Assembly: GCA_930367205.1 (NCBI GenBank)
Contig: CAKNEZ010000003.1
Coordinates: 434,001 to 498,000 of the forward strand
Length of the DNA: 64,000 nt
DNA from: Acanthosoma haemorrhoidale
Lineage: Eukaryota; Arthropoda; Insecta; Hemiptera; Acanthosomatidae
Direction: 5' to 3'
Shown in pieces: positions 54,872-64,000 of this stretch; position 1 is the stretch's first letter, and each line of letters begins with the position of its first letter. Position numbers and translations under genes: made by a program. The notes below the pieces were generated by a model. It saw nothing but the letters and a program-made list of their open reading frames with translations. It had not been told where the DNA came from and did no database searches.

Positions 54872-57800
54872 GACTGAAATGTTAAAACTTTACCAGACTT
54901 GAGCTTTTGCTCACACTTGCTTGAGCACAATGGAAGCTGGATCTCTTGTTGTTCAGAAACTATCTATTCAGTTTAACACAACGAGAGCTAGGTTCATTTC
55001 AACAGAAGATAACCTTTTTGAATGTTTCACACTTTAGTTGCAACCAGAACGATAGACGAATACAGGACTGTATTAAAGGTAACTTGAACAAATTCACTTG
55101 GTGGGTGGTATATTAATCACCGTGGGAGCTTAGGTCATTGTAGTGAATTCAATTATTATATCAATATTCAATTAGTATTATGTGTTATAGAAATCGTTCA
55201 AAGGAATTATTAAATTTAATAAACCAGTAGTTTTGGCATAGAAAAAGGAGTTTATGTGTCGTTCTTATTTGTATCTTTCCCAACTAATTCTCCCGATTTT
55301 AAATTGGTGCATGCTAGCTGATAAGTCTTCCATAATTATTTCCAGGTTCCTAACTTCCCGTTCCCTGATTTCTCAACCTCTTCCAAAGGTAAATATCCTA
55401 TTTCCCGGTAGGTACGGGGGTGTTACACCATTATTAAATTTAAAAACAGTCTTCTTTGTATAGTAAAATATTTTATGATTGGATAAAATAGACGTTTATA
55501 AAAGAATAATTAAGTTTAAATACATGGAAAGGTTTTATTGCATTGTACATGAAAACATAAATCTTAGATTATCCCAACTTTATGTAAACTGGTAACGGAG
55601 AGCAATAATTGCTAGATTTGTTACTAGAAATAAACCTGCCAGGTAACGACTTAAGCCCGGCAATCACCTCTGTCCTTTCACTAGAAGTTAGGCACTTAAA
55701 AATCTTGGTACTTCCTCGCAGTCAACGAATAAGAGAAAAAAAGAGAGCCTTTATTCATGGTTTGAGCGGTAATCTGTAAATTTCAACCAGACTTTGCTTG
55801 TCGGTGGAGTTCCATTATAAAATAATAAAGCATACAAAATTAAATGAGAATAACGACGATGATTATGTTGTATACAGGCGACTTAGAACACAGCTACTCT
55901 CAACAACTCTCACCGCAGGGAATATAAAATATTTATTAATTCGTTTTTATGTTTTAAATAAGAGCTCTTTTCATTGATGAAGATTGTTTCGTGGTGTAAT
56001 TCTCATTGCCTAAAAATGATAAAAGCCGTTGAAAGCTCTGAAGAAGACATTTAAAACTATATAAGCGAAGAGATAAAGTTAGCATCATTTAAACCAAAAC
56101 TAAACCATCCTTTTTTAATGTAGACCTCATTATAAAAGAAATGGCTGTTCATTATTTCTATGAGACTCATTTTGCTAAAATATCTATTCAGGTTTGATGT
56201 TTTAAATATAAATTCGGTTCATCTAATTGCAGGGTGTCCGTATTGTATTGTCAGGACCCGCTGTTAAAAGATCACAAATCGCTGCAGCTCTAAGCCTTTA
56301 TTTTTGTATACCAATATACACTCCTAAAACTTGTATTGATAAATATATGAATGTTTTGGTAACACTTCCACTTAATTAGTAAATGATTCCCCTTATATTT
56401 TCTTTATCATCAGACTGGGCTCATTATATATATATATATATACGTCTCTCACATTTTCAAAATATTAATTGGTTTGTTAGATACACCATGCTCGAGCCAA
56501 CCGGAGAGTCCTGTGTTGGCGAAAGCCTAGTATAATATAACAATACCTATAATTACAATTTAAACGCTCAAGGTGAGCCAACTGGAGAGTTCTTCGATTT
56601 TTGAATTTTAAATTTCTTATATAGAGAAACTGTAAAAAAAAATACATAAAACATCGAAAAAAAAACCAGGAGAGTATGAGATGGACGCACATATAAAATT
56701 TCCCCCAATTTTAAATTCAATTCATTTTCGAAATTAGACAGGTCCGAAAAAACCCTCTTTTTTAGAATGAAGCACCAAAAAACACGAATTCGTGGTCGTG
56801 AAACAGGGTCAACTTTCAAAATCTAACTCCAATTATTTGATTTATTTAGGAATGTGAATGGTTCGTTACAAGAAAATATTTTTTTTTTAATATTTGTCAT
56901 TTGTGATACTTGAAAAGTAGTTTTTGGCGAAGATAATAACTATTGACGATATAACGAGGATAATACTGGGAGGAGGAGGAAACAATTGATTGAGAAACTG
57001 GCCAGACCGATCTCAACACCTTAGGGCTAAAAAATTGACTCGGCCAACTTCACTAACTGGAAGATTGTTTTTGTTTTTTTAATTTTGCTTTATTGAAAAG
57101 AAATTTTAAAATAATTCATAAAAAACGTAAAAATCTAGGAGATGTTTTGATGAGGTATGAAACAGGTTTTTTTCATAATAATCAGTTCACCCCCCTTTGG
57201 GATTTACAACGAATCAAGAGTAATAGGTATTTTTAAATAAAAAAAAAGAGCAGATAAGATGTGAATTTTCAAGATTTAACTGTAGATTTAAGATCAAGTC
57301 AACAAACAAATTTTGAAACAGTTAAATAGAAACACTCATTTATTTTGCTGAAGAAGTGAAGCTAGGGAAAATTGTAAATCCCAGCAGTGAGTAATTGATC
57401 GTGGCAAAAAATTTGAGTCTTTTGTGCAGCAAAATAATAGATGAGTTTGCATGGATTTGTAAAGTAGAAAAATCGATGGAGGAATGTAAATGTTTAAACA
57501 TATTGAGAATTAAAAAAAATTAAGAAGTTTTATGATAAAAATTATTTTGTCTTCATGATTACAAATCTTTCGTCACTTTATCTAAATTCCACTTTTTATT
57601 TGGACTGTTATAACTTGAGCCAGGTTTAATTTAATCGGGAAACAAAAAGAATATAAAAGAGGCTTACAATTTCCAATAACAACCCATGTCCCATAAGAGA
57701 AAATTTAAATTTAAATATGGCATATTTTTTTTCATTTTTTTGTTTTTCCACCTTATCCACCACCAGCTGTGGTTAAGAGTGCATTGTGACTGCTTGTTAA

Positions 57801-58346
57801 TTAAAACTTAATTGTCAACCATATTTTTCTAGAATGCTATAAGCCACCTTCCTAAGTAACAGAACCGTGAAATCAACGATGTTATGATAAAAAAGACAAT
57901 GGTACAATTACACTACACATTGATCAGGCATATTGGACTATACTTTTCTTACTTTAGGTGGTTTATTTCAACGCAATTTTTTCAGACTATCATCTAAAAC
58001 ATATAGACCAACTTATGATTAAGACACAGGCCTCTATTCATGTACCTAAAGCTCCATTAAATAAGGAGAAAACGATTAAGAAATTGGTTGGACCAATTTT
58101 CACGCTCGAGGGGTCTAAATGACTGAAAAACTCTATGCTATTTTAATTCTGCTTTTGTATTGTGTACTATCTGAAAATCTAATAGAAAAACTCATAAAAA
58201 CCAGGAAAATGTTCCAAGTGAGGTGGAGAAGACTGTAGAGATATTCAGCAATTTTATGTTGAACGGGATTTTTGAGAATTCTGCCAGTTTAGGGATAATG
58301 CGAGATCAAAAGGGCCTTTACTTGTTTAAGAACAACCAAAAATACC
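54872..58346. other. Gene-poor stretch with faint repeats
   Basis: No supportable gene. A (TA)n microsatellite lies at about 56425-56443. A faint module, 'cataaaa..cgaaaa..ccagga' followed by 'atgag', recurs near 56645, 57115 and 58190. A partly open stretch at 56819-56568 (-) begins 'MKVDPVSRPRIRVFWCF' but has no family I recognise. Confidence 0.4.
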
Positions 58347-59155
58347 TGTCGGGTCGTTACAAGGGGGGTGCCTAGATACCCTAGCCCTGGTGACGAAGTG
58401 AGTGTTGATTAAGTTTATGACCTGGACAAGCGTTTCATGACGGTCTTACTATCTGACTCCATATTTGGTAGGTATGTGCCCCGACAATGCACTATGTTTA
58501 GGAGAAGTGGTATAGGGTAGGTAGTGTAGGTAGTTTGTGTGGTCTCGGAATAACCACGAATTCACACACGGTATCTGAGGGTAGACGAAATCCGTCCGGA
58601 TCCCAAAGGCGAGTGTGAACCGGAGAGAGGCAGATTGGATAGTCGTGGGAGACACTACTTGGTCAATTTGTAGGGTAACGACATCCGTTGTCCACGAGGG
58701 AGAAGTCTCTCTCAAGGAGCTGCTAGTTTTAACGAGGCAAAGGCAGAGAATCCCACTAGGAGAGTGTGGGGTCTGACAAGGATGGACTAAAAGATAGCGA
58801 GGTTAGAAAGAGAGCGGACCAGAGGTTTTCATAAATGAGAAGGCCAAGTTCTTGAATATCAGTGCAGCCGCAAGTCATCAGTTAACTAGTAGTCAGGAGA
58901 ATGAATTACAGGCCCAAACCGTGGGTCTTATATACCCAGCTGGCTTCGTAAGTAGCCAATCATCCCCGGTTTGATTGTACCTAATAGCAGCTCAGTATGC
59001 AGTGACTCGTTGTTCTTGGCAGCCCTACGTCTGGGCTGCTTTTCTACCTGCTACTATAACTAATTGACTTGCAGCTGCGTCTTTATTGTTTACAACATTT
59101 ACAATGATTTAGGGTTTGGTAATGTTATTTACAATGGTTTTTAAATTAATTTACA
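58347..59155 (-). repeat. LTR, subfamily B, reverse orientation, 3' edge unclear
   Basis: Plus strand begins TGTCGGGTCG at 58347, followed by 'tgcctagataccctagccct', parallel to the 40172 and 63820 copies. The middle matches 1-290. The far end is lost in a (TA)n tract where the Gypsy element at 59173 begins. Confidence 0.68.
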
Positions 59156-59172
59156 ATATATATATATATATA

Positions 59173-59462
59173 TGTAAAGAAAGTAAGCTTTCTTCAATTA
59201 AATTAGCAGCGCTTTGTTATCACGCGCGTGCTTCAGTTGGCTGCCACTAGGTGGAGCTAGAGACATATGACTAGAAGGTTTCAAAAAGGTTTTTGAGTGT
59301 GAAACAAGTTAAGTGCAAACAGTGATAACAATAAACTGTAATTGTTGTTTCTTTTGTTTTACAGGTATGGATTTAGATTTTATTTGTAATAGTTGTAATC
59401 CAATTATCAATTAAAAAAACTTTTGTTTTACAGAGAAACTGATTACTTATTGCTATAAGAAG
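59173..59462 (+). repeat. 5' LTR of the Gypsy element at 59173
   Basis: Begins TGTAAAGAAAG. It contains 'cttttgttttacag' twice (59353 and 59420), both resembling splice acceptors. The 3' edge is approximate. Confidence 0.75.
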
Positions 59463-59492
59463 AAGACCTAACCAATCTTATAAAACAACAAT

Positions 59493-60434
59493 TTGTTTAT
59501 GATGTCAAAACTGCAGTTTGAATTTACGGTAGTGACTTCACCAAAAGACAGTAAAGCAAATGCAATTGCCATCACCTCAATTGGTACAGGAGATGGTAGA
59601 AGATATATATTACCAGAAGAATTCAAATATATGGAAGATCATGTGGAGTTGAAAAAGACAAGTAAGTACACAAAGTTAGTTAATTCATTAAAGAGAAGAA
59701 ATCAGATAAGAAGAGTGTGGATTACAATGACAAAAGAATTAGAGGGCACATACATAGATGAAGATGGAAATCTGAAATTTAAAGATCAATATTTAGAGGA
59801 AATAAATGAAGAAAGTACAAACAAGACACAAGATCATAATCTCAAGGAAATACTAGAGAAACTGATAGAAACAACACAGAAGAAAGATAACGAGAAAGAC
59901 TTAAAAAAAATATCAGAAAAACTTCTCATAGAAAAATTTTCAAGCAAAAATACTAATGCTAAACAGTGGATAGAAAGCTTTGAAAAAGAGTGTTCTAGAT
60001 TTCAAATAGATAAAAGTGAGGAAAAAATTGAACTAATGAAACTATTTTTTGATAAACCAAGTTTAGACTGGCACTCTTCCACACTCATAAGACTAACAAT
60101 AAATGATGGTTGGTGTGAATGGAAAACAAGATTCTTAAAATGTTTCACAGATAATGGATGGAATGCACTATCATTTAAATATCGAGAAGGTTCGTTAACG
60201 GATTATGCTTTGAGGAAAGAGAAACTTTTGATAGATTTTAACAAAGATATGGATATAAAGTCACTTATAGCATTAATAGCAGTAGGGTTACCAGAATTTA
60301 TATTGAATAGAATAAACAAGGAAAAATTAAAAGAAACTACAGACTTATTTAATGAATTGAGACAACTTGAATGTTTAGTAAATAAAAGAAATTTTCAAAA
60401 AAAACCTACATTAGATTCTCAAAAGAAATATTAA
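59493..60434 (+). CDS. Gypsy gag
   Basis: A 313-codon open frame, ATG at 59499 or an upstream one at 59493. N-terminal 'MFMMSKLQFEFTVV', a charged coiled region ('KLIETTQKKDNEKDLKKIS'), then the folded gag core: 'KQWIESFEKECSRFQIDK', 'LDWHSSTLIRLTINDGW', 'ALRKEKLLIDFNKDMD' and 'LIALIAVGLPEFIL'. Gag builds the particle for reverse transcription. No zinc knuckle is found within the frame; a Cys-rich remnant just after the stop suggests it was lost by frameshift. Related to the relics at 4099 and 35160. Confidence 0.85.
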   Translation: MFMMSKLQFEFTVVTSPKDSKANAIAITSIGTGDGRRYILPEEFKYMEDHVELKKTSKYTKLVNSLKRRNQIRRVWITMTKELEGTYIDEDGNLKFKDQYLEEINEESTNKTQDHNLKEILEKLIETTQKKDNEKDLKKISEKLLIEKFSSKNTNAKQWIESFEKECSRFQIDKSEEKIELMKLFFDKPSLDWHSSTLIRLTINDGWCEWKTRFLKCFTDNGWNALSFKYREGSLTDYALRKEKLLIDFNKDMDIKSLIALIAVGLPEFILNRINKEKLKETTDLFNELRQLECLVNKRNFQKKPTLDSQKKY

Positions 60435-60909
60435 GTAAAGATACCTTGTAAAACGTGTGAAGATTTAGGTTAAGGTGTGAGATACCACCCAAAAGATAAA
60501 TGCTGGTTCGAAAACATGAAGAAAGAGAAAAGAACATTACACCAAAAAAAGTAAATAACAATTCTATCCTAGATGTAGAAATATATAATGAATCAAAAAA
60601 CGAGTAAACACACCACTAATTAAATTAAACATTATATTGGAAGATAAGATAAAAATAGAAGGGATCAATTAAGAAGGCAATAGAAGTAGATGTATTTATT
60701 GTAGAAAATGAGACTTTTCATGATTTTTGATAGGCCTAGACATAATAAAGGAATTTAAATTAAGCCAAGACGAAAATCTAAATATAAGCCAAAAACAATC
60801 GCAAAGAAAAGATATAATAGAAATAAATTTTAATGAACATATTAAAGAGAAAGATTTTTAAAAAAATTTAGATCATTTAGATAATGAAAAAAAATTCAAA
60901 ATAGAACAA
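60435..60909 (+). pseudogene. Decayed protease region
   Basis: Between gag and RT. Broken frames, with traces only ('IVENETFHD', 'GLDIIKEFKLSQDE') of the region that follows an aspartic protease. The D-T/S-G signature itself is not visible. Confidence 0.45.
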
Positions 60910-61825
60910 TTGATAGAAGAATATAAAACAATATTTGCCAAAGACAAGTATGATATAGGAACTGTAAAAGATTATGAAGCAAGAATAGATCTCTTGATGG
61001 AAAAATTTTGTAGTAAAAGACCATATAGAAGCACAATTGAAGACAGAAAAGAAATAGAACAGCAAGTAGCAAAACTATTAGAAAAAAATTTAATTGAAGA
61101 ATCATATAGCCCATTTTCTGCACCAGTGAACCTAGCATTAAAAAAAGGTGAAGGAAAAACCAGATTATGTGTCGATTTTAGAGATCTGAACAAGATTGTC
61201 ACAACCCAGGCCCAACCTTTTCCGCTAATTGATGATTTAATAATTAAAGCTAGAAATTGTAAATATTTTACATCACTGGACATCAATTAGGCATTTTGGT
61301 AAATACCACTAAGGATAGAAGATAGAAAAAAAACAGGCTTTATAACCCAAGAAGGACACTATCAATGGACTTGCCTACCATTCGGTTTAAAAACAGCACC
61401 AGCAATCTTCCAAAGAATTTTATCAAGTATACTAAGAAAAAATAATCTAAACAACTTTACAGAAAATTATATAGATGACATATTAATATTTTCAGAGACT
61501 TTTGAAGATCATATCATGCATTAAACAAGTTTTAGAAGCCATAATAAAAGAAGGATTCAGATTAAAATTTAAAAAATGGACGTTCGCATCAAAATCAATT
61601 AAATATCTCGGACATATAATAGAAAATAATACAGTAAGACCAATTAAAGACAATTTAGTATCAAAACTCAATTTTCCGACTCCAAAAACGCAGAAGAACG
61701 TTAGACAATTTGTAGGTAAAATAAATTTCTATCACAAATATATACCAAAAATCTCAACAATACTAGATCCACTACATAGATTGTTAAGAAAAGATGTAAA
61801 ATATAATTGGCCTGAAGATTGTTAA
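60910..61825 (+). pseudogene. Gypsy reverse transcriptase
   Basis: RT with 'KTRLCVDFRDLNKIV', 'YFTSLDIN' followed by TAG at 61288-61290 and another stop about 12 bases on, 'CLPFGLKTAPAIFQRIL', the catalytic 'YIDDILIFSETFEDH', a frameshift near 61520, and the connection 'IKYLGHIIENNTVRPIK' with 'KINFYHKYIPKISTILDPL'. An in-frame TAA at 61823-61825 separates it from the RNase H frame. At least four lesions. Confidence 0.88.
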
Positions 61826-61852
61826 AAATCATTTATAGAGATAAAAAAATTA

Positions 61853-63457
61853 TTGTGCTCTCAACCAGTCCTACAAATATTTGATAAAGATTTACCTATT
61901 AAGATATTTACAGATGCTTCAATAGAAGGTATAGGTGCAATACTGAAACAAACCAAACAAGATGGAAAAGAAAATCCAGTAGCCTATTTCTTAAAAAAAT
62001 TAAATGAGTCGCAAAAAAGAAAAAAAGCTATATATTTGGAATGCTTAGCAATGAAGGAAGCGATAAATTATTGGGAATACTGGTTAATTGGAAGAAGATT
62101 TGAAGTTTATTCAGACCATAAACCGTTAGAAAACCTTAATATAAAATCAAGAACAGACGAGGAACTAGGTGACTTAACATATTATTTGTCTCAATTTGAC
62201 TTCAAAATTACATATATACCAGGGAAATTCAATATTGAAGCAGACTGTCTTAGTAGAAATCCGGTATTGGAGTCAAAAGATAATACCCAAGAAATATTAA
62301 AAATAGTAAACATGCTCCAACTACAAGAAATAATTAAAGATCAAAATGAAAATACAGCATTAGGAGAACTTAAGAAAAAAAGTACAGATAAAAATGGTAT
62401 AATCTATAAACAAATTAAAATCAAAAAGAAGATAGTTTTATCAGAAAAATTAAGCATTAAATTAATACAAGATACACATATAGACTGGTGTCACATCGGA
62501 ATAAGGCAAATGATAAACAGAATATGTCCTTATTACACTTCAAAAAAATTAATAAAAAACATTCATAATATATGCAGAACTTGCGAAATTTGTAAAAAGA
62601 ATAAATCTAGAGGTCAAGCAAAATATGGATTAATGTCTCAATTAGGACCAGCAACAAAGCCGTATGAGATAGTGTCGATTGATACGATCGGTGGATTTGG
62701 TGGTCAAAGATCAACGAAAAGATACCTCCATCTTCTAGTTGATCACTATACAAGATACGCACATATATTTACTTCAAAAACTCAAGCTGCAAGTGATTCT
62801 ATAAAAATAGTCCAAAATACATTAGAAATGAACAAGATAGGTACAATATTAACAGACCAATATCCAGGACTAAATTCTAAAGAATTCAAAAATTACCTAA
62901 AAGAACAAGATATCAGACTCATGTATACAGCCTTAAATGCACCATTTTCAAATGGCATAAATGAAAGATTAAATCAAACAATAATTAATAAAATAAGATG
63001 TAGAATCAATGAATCTAAAGAAAATAAAGCTTGGACAACAATAGCAAGAGAATATGTTGACAAATATAACATAACAGAACACTCAGTTACAGGTTTTACA
63101 CCTAAATATTTACTAGATGGTACTAACACAAGTATGCTACCTGAAGAACTAAGGAAACTAACACATGCAGAGGTTTGGAAAGAAGATAGAAAATTAGCTC
63201 TAGATAACACTATAAAATCACATGAATACAATAAGAAATTATTTGACAAAAACAGAAAGGAAAGGGAATTCAATACAGGTGATTTAGTATATATTGAAAA
63301 CGAACATAGATCAAATAGGAAAAAATTAGATGAACTTAGGGTTGGACCATTCAAAATTGCAGAGAAAATATCAAATACTATATTTAAAATCAAAACTGAA
63401 AAAAGAAACGAAGACACAGGATTATTCCACATAACAAAACTGATACCAGCAGAATAA
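61853..63457 (+). CDS. Gypsy RNase H and integrase
   Basis: A 534-codon open frame. RNase H: 'KIFTDASIEGIGAIL', 'YLECLAMKEAINYW', 'FEVYSDHKPLE' and 'NIEADCLSRN'. Integrase: HHCC finger ('HIDWCHIGIRQ' and 'CRTCEICKKN'), Asp in 'VSIDTIGGFG', Asp in 'LTDQYPGLNS', and Glu in 'FSNGINERLNQTI'; a C-terminal domain follows ('FNTGDLVYIENEH', 'RVGPFKIAEKI'). All catalytic residues are present. It ends about 50 bases before the polypurine tract. Confidence 0.92.
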   Translation: MCSQPVLQIFDKDLPIKIFTDASIEGIGAILKQTKQDGKENPVAYFLKKLNESQKRKKAIYLECLAMKEAINYWEYWLIGRRFEVYSDHKPLENLNIKSRTDEELGDLTYYLSQFDFKITYIPGKFNIEADCLSRNPVLESKDNTQEILKIVNMLQLQEIIKDQNENTALGELKKKSTDKNGIIYKQIKIKKKIVLSEKLSIKLIQDTHIDWCHIGIRQMINRICPYYTSKKLIKNIHNICRTCEICKKNKSRGQAKYGLMSQLGPATKPYEIVSIDTIGGFGGQRSTKRYLHLLVDHYTRYAHIFTSKTQAASDSIKIVQNTLEMNKIGTILTDQYPGLNSKEFKNYLKEQDIRLMYTALNAPFSNGINERLNQTIINKIRCRINESKENKAWTTIAREYVDKYNITEHSVTGFTPKYLLDGTNTSMLPEELRKLTHAEVWKEDRKLALDNTIKSHEYNKKLFDKNRKEREFNTGDLVYIENEHRSNRKKLDELRVGPFKIAEKISNTIFKIKTEKRNEDTGLFHITKLIPAE

Positions 63458-63491
63458 ACACTTTATAATAAAAATTCTCACGAGAATTTTC

Positions 63492-63508
63492 ACAGTGGGA
63501 GGGGGAGA
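63492..63508 (+). other. Polypurine tract of the Gypsy element
   Basis: 'acagtgggagggggaga' directly precedes the 3' LTR start TGTAAAG. This primes plus-strand DNA synthesis. Confidence 0.85.
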
Positions 63509-63800
63509 TGTAAAGAAACTAAGCTTTCTTCAATTAAATTAGCAGCGCTTTGTTATCACGCGCGTGCTTCAGTTGGCTGCCACTAGGTGGAGCTAGAGCC
63601 ATATGACCAGAAGGTTTTAAAAAGGTTTTTGAGTGTGAAACAAGTTAAGTGCAAACAGTGATAACAATAAACTGTAATTGTTGTTTCTTTTGTTTTACAG
63701 GTATGGATTTAGATTTTATTTGTAATAGTTGTAATCCAATTATCAATTAAATAAACTTTTGTTTTACAGAGAAACAGATTACTTATTGTTAAGAGAAGAA
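63509..63800 (+). repeat. 3' LTR of the Gypsy element at 59173
   Basis: Begins TGTAAAGAAAC. Compared with 59173-59462 it differs at a few sites (for example near the start, in 'catatgac.agaaggtt', and near 'gagaaac.gatta'). It ends in or next to a (TA)n run. Confidence 0.8.
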
Positions 63801-63819
63801 TATATATATATATATATAC

Positions 63820-64000
63820 TGTCGGGGGCGTCACTAGGGGAGTGCCTGATCACTCTAGCCCTGGTGACAAGTGCGGATTGATGCAGTTTATAACATGGAC
63901 CATTGTTCCATCTCGGCATTTTAATATCTGACTCCATTTATTGATAGGAATGTGTCCCGACAAGACACTATGTTCAAAAGAAAAAGGTAGAGAGGTAGCA
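63820..64000 (-). repeat. CsRn1-like LTR, runs off the window
   Basis: Plus strand begins TGTCGGGGGCG, then 'tcactaggggagtgcctgat' as in the 40172 copy. Only the first 181 bases are in the window, so solo LTR against provirus cannot be decided. Confidence 0.88.

Larger units (their letters stand above)
59173..63800 (+). mobile_element. Ty3/Gypsy provirus, nearly complete
   Basis: Forward element with LTRs of roughly 290 bp (59173-59462 and 63509-63800), gag, a decayed protease region, RT, RNase H and integrase, and a polypurine tract 'cagtgggagggggaga' before the 3' LTR. Both flanks are (TA)n, so the target duplication cannot be read. The LTRs differ at a handful of sites. Confidence 0.9.

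Noticed and set aside
56568..56819. Minus-strand ORF beginning MKVDPVSRP as a gene
   Set aside because: No family recognised, and it overlaps a repeated AT-rich module; chance is likely.
62974..63432. Minus-strand open frame of 152 codons
   Set aside because: Shadow of the Gypsy integrase; rich in Leu, Phe and Ser as expected from antisense of a Lys-rich gene.

Overview
This is a 64 kb piece of an animal genome, most likely an arthropod and probably an insect. The evidence is AT-rich intergenic DNA, Jockey-type LINEs, Ty3/Gypsy and Copia elements with insect-like primer sites, and a Polinton/Maverick (adintovirus-like) element. I found no convincing host gene, tRNA, rRNA or CRISPR array. Almost all recognisable coding sequence is mobile DNA, much of it nested and broken. 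The species cannot be named from the sequence.

The centrepiece is a Polinton of about 29 kb including later insertions (about 4505-33700), bounded by inverted repeats of about 330 bp. Left to right it carries: the tail of a packaging-ATPase gene and a conserved Polinton gene of unknown function (+, split by a provirus); a fibre-like repeat protein (+); a DDE integrase with a chromodomain (+, one stop); a protein-primed family B DNA polymerase (-, several breaks); a small gene that may encode an OB-fold protein (-); a 136-bp tandem repeat; a second, truncated copy of the start of the unknown gene (-); an intact packaging ATPase (-); a phospholipase A2/minor capsid gene (+, split by a solo LTR); an adenain-like protease (+); a penton-like minor capsid protein (+); a 29-residue peptide (+); the major capsid protein (+, one frameshift); a conserved unknown protein (+); and two IAP-type BIR zinc domains, one on each strand. 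Integrase, polymerase, ATPase, protease and two capsid proteins are the toolkit of a virus-like transposon. PLA2, fibre and BIR are plausible entry, attachment and anti-apoptosis accessories.

The Polinton has been hit repeatedly. A CsRn1-like Ty3/Gypsy provirus lies at 5230-9041 (target duplication GAGC). LTRs of the same family sit in the polymerase gene (11693-12402) and the PLA2 gene (27329-28244, GCTTG). A LINE with a DUF4780-like ORF1 and an RNase H-bearing ORF2 fills 16623-26992. That LINE was hit by a second Gypsy element (21375-26394, CATTA), whose gag was hit by a solo LTR (25015-25910, GTCCT). This gives four nested layers.

The flanks are also mobile DNA. On the left are Jockey and LTR remnants (1-3597) and a Gypsy gag remnant (3598-4383). 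On the right are an inverted copy of that gag remnant (34590-35660), a satellite-like array of 241-bp units within larger repeats (37196-41735), Gypsy and Jockey relics (42893-47650), a Jockey element split by a young but integrase-less Copia element (49204-54870, Copia 50655-54410), and a nearly complete Gypsy element (59173-63800) next to another LTR that runs off the window. Stretches at 35670-37195, 41736-42892, 47651-49203 and 54872-58346 hold no gene that I can support.
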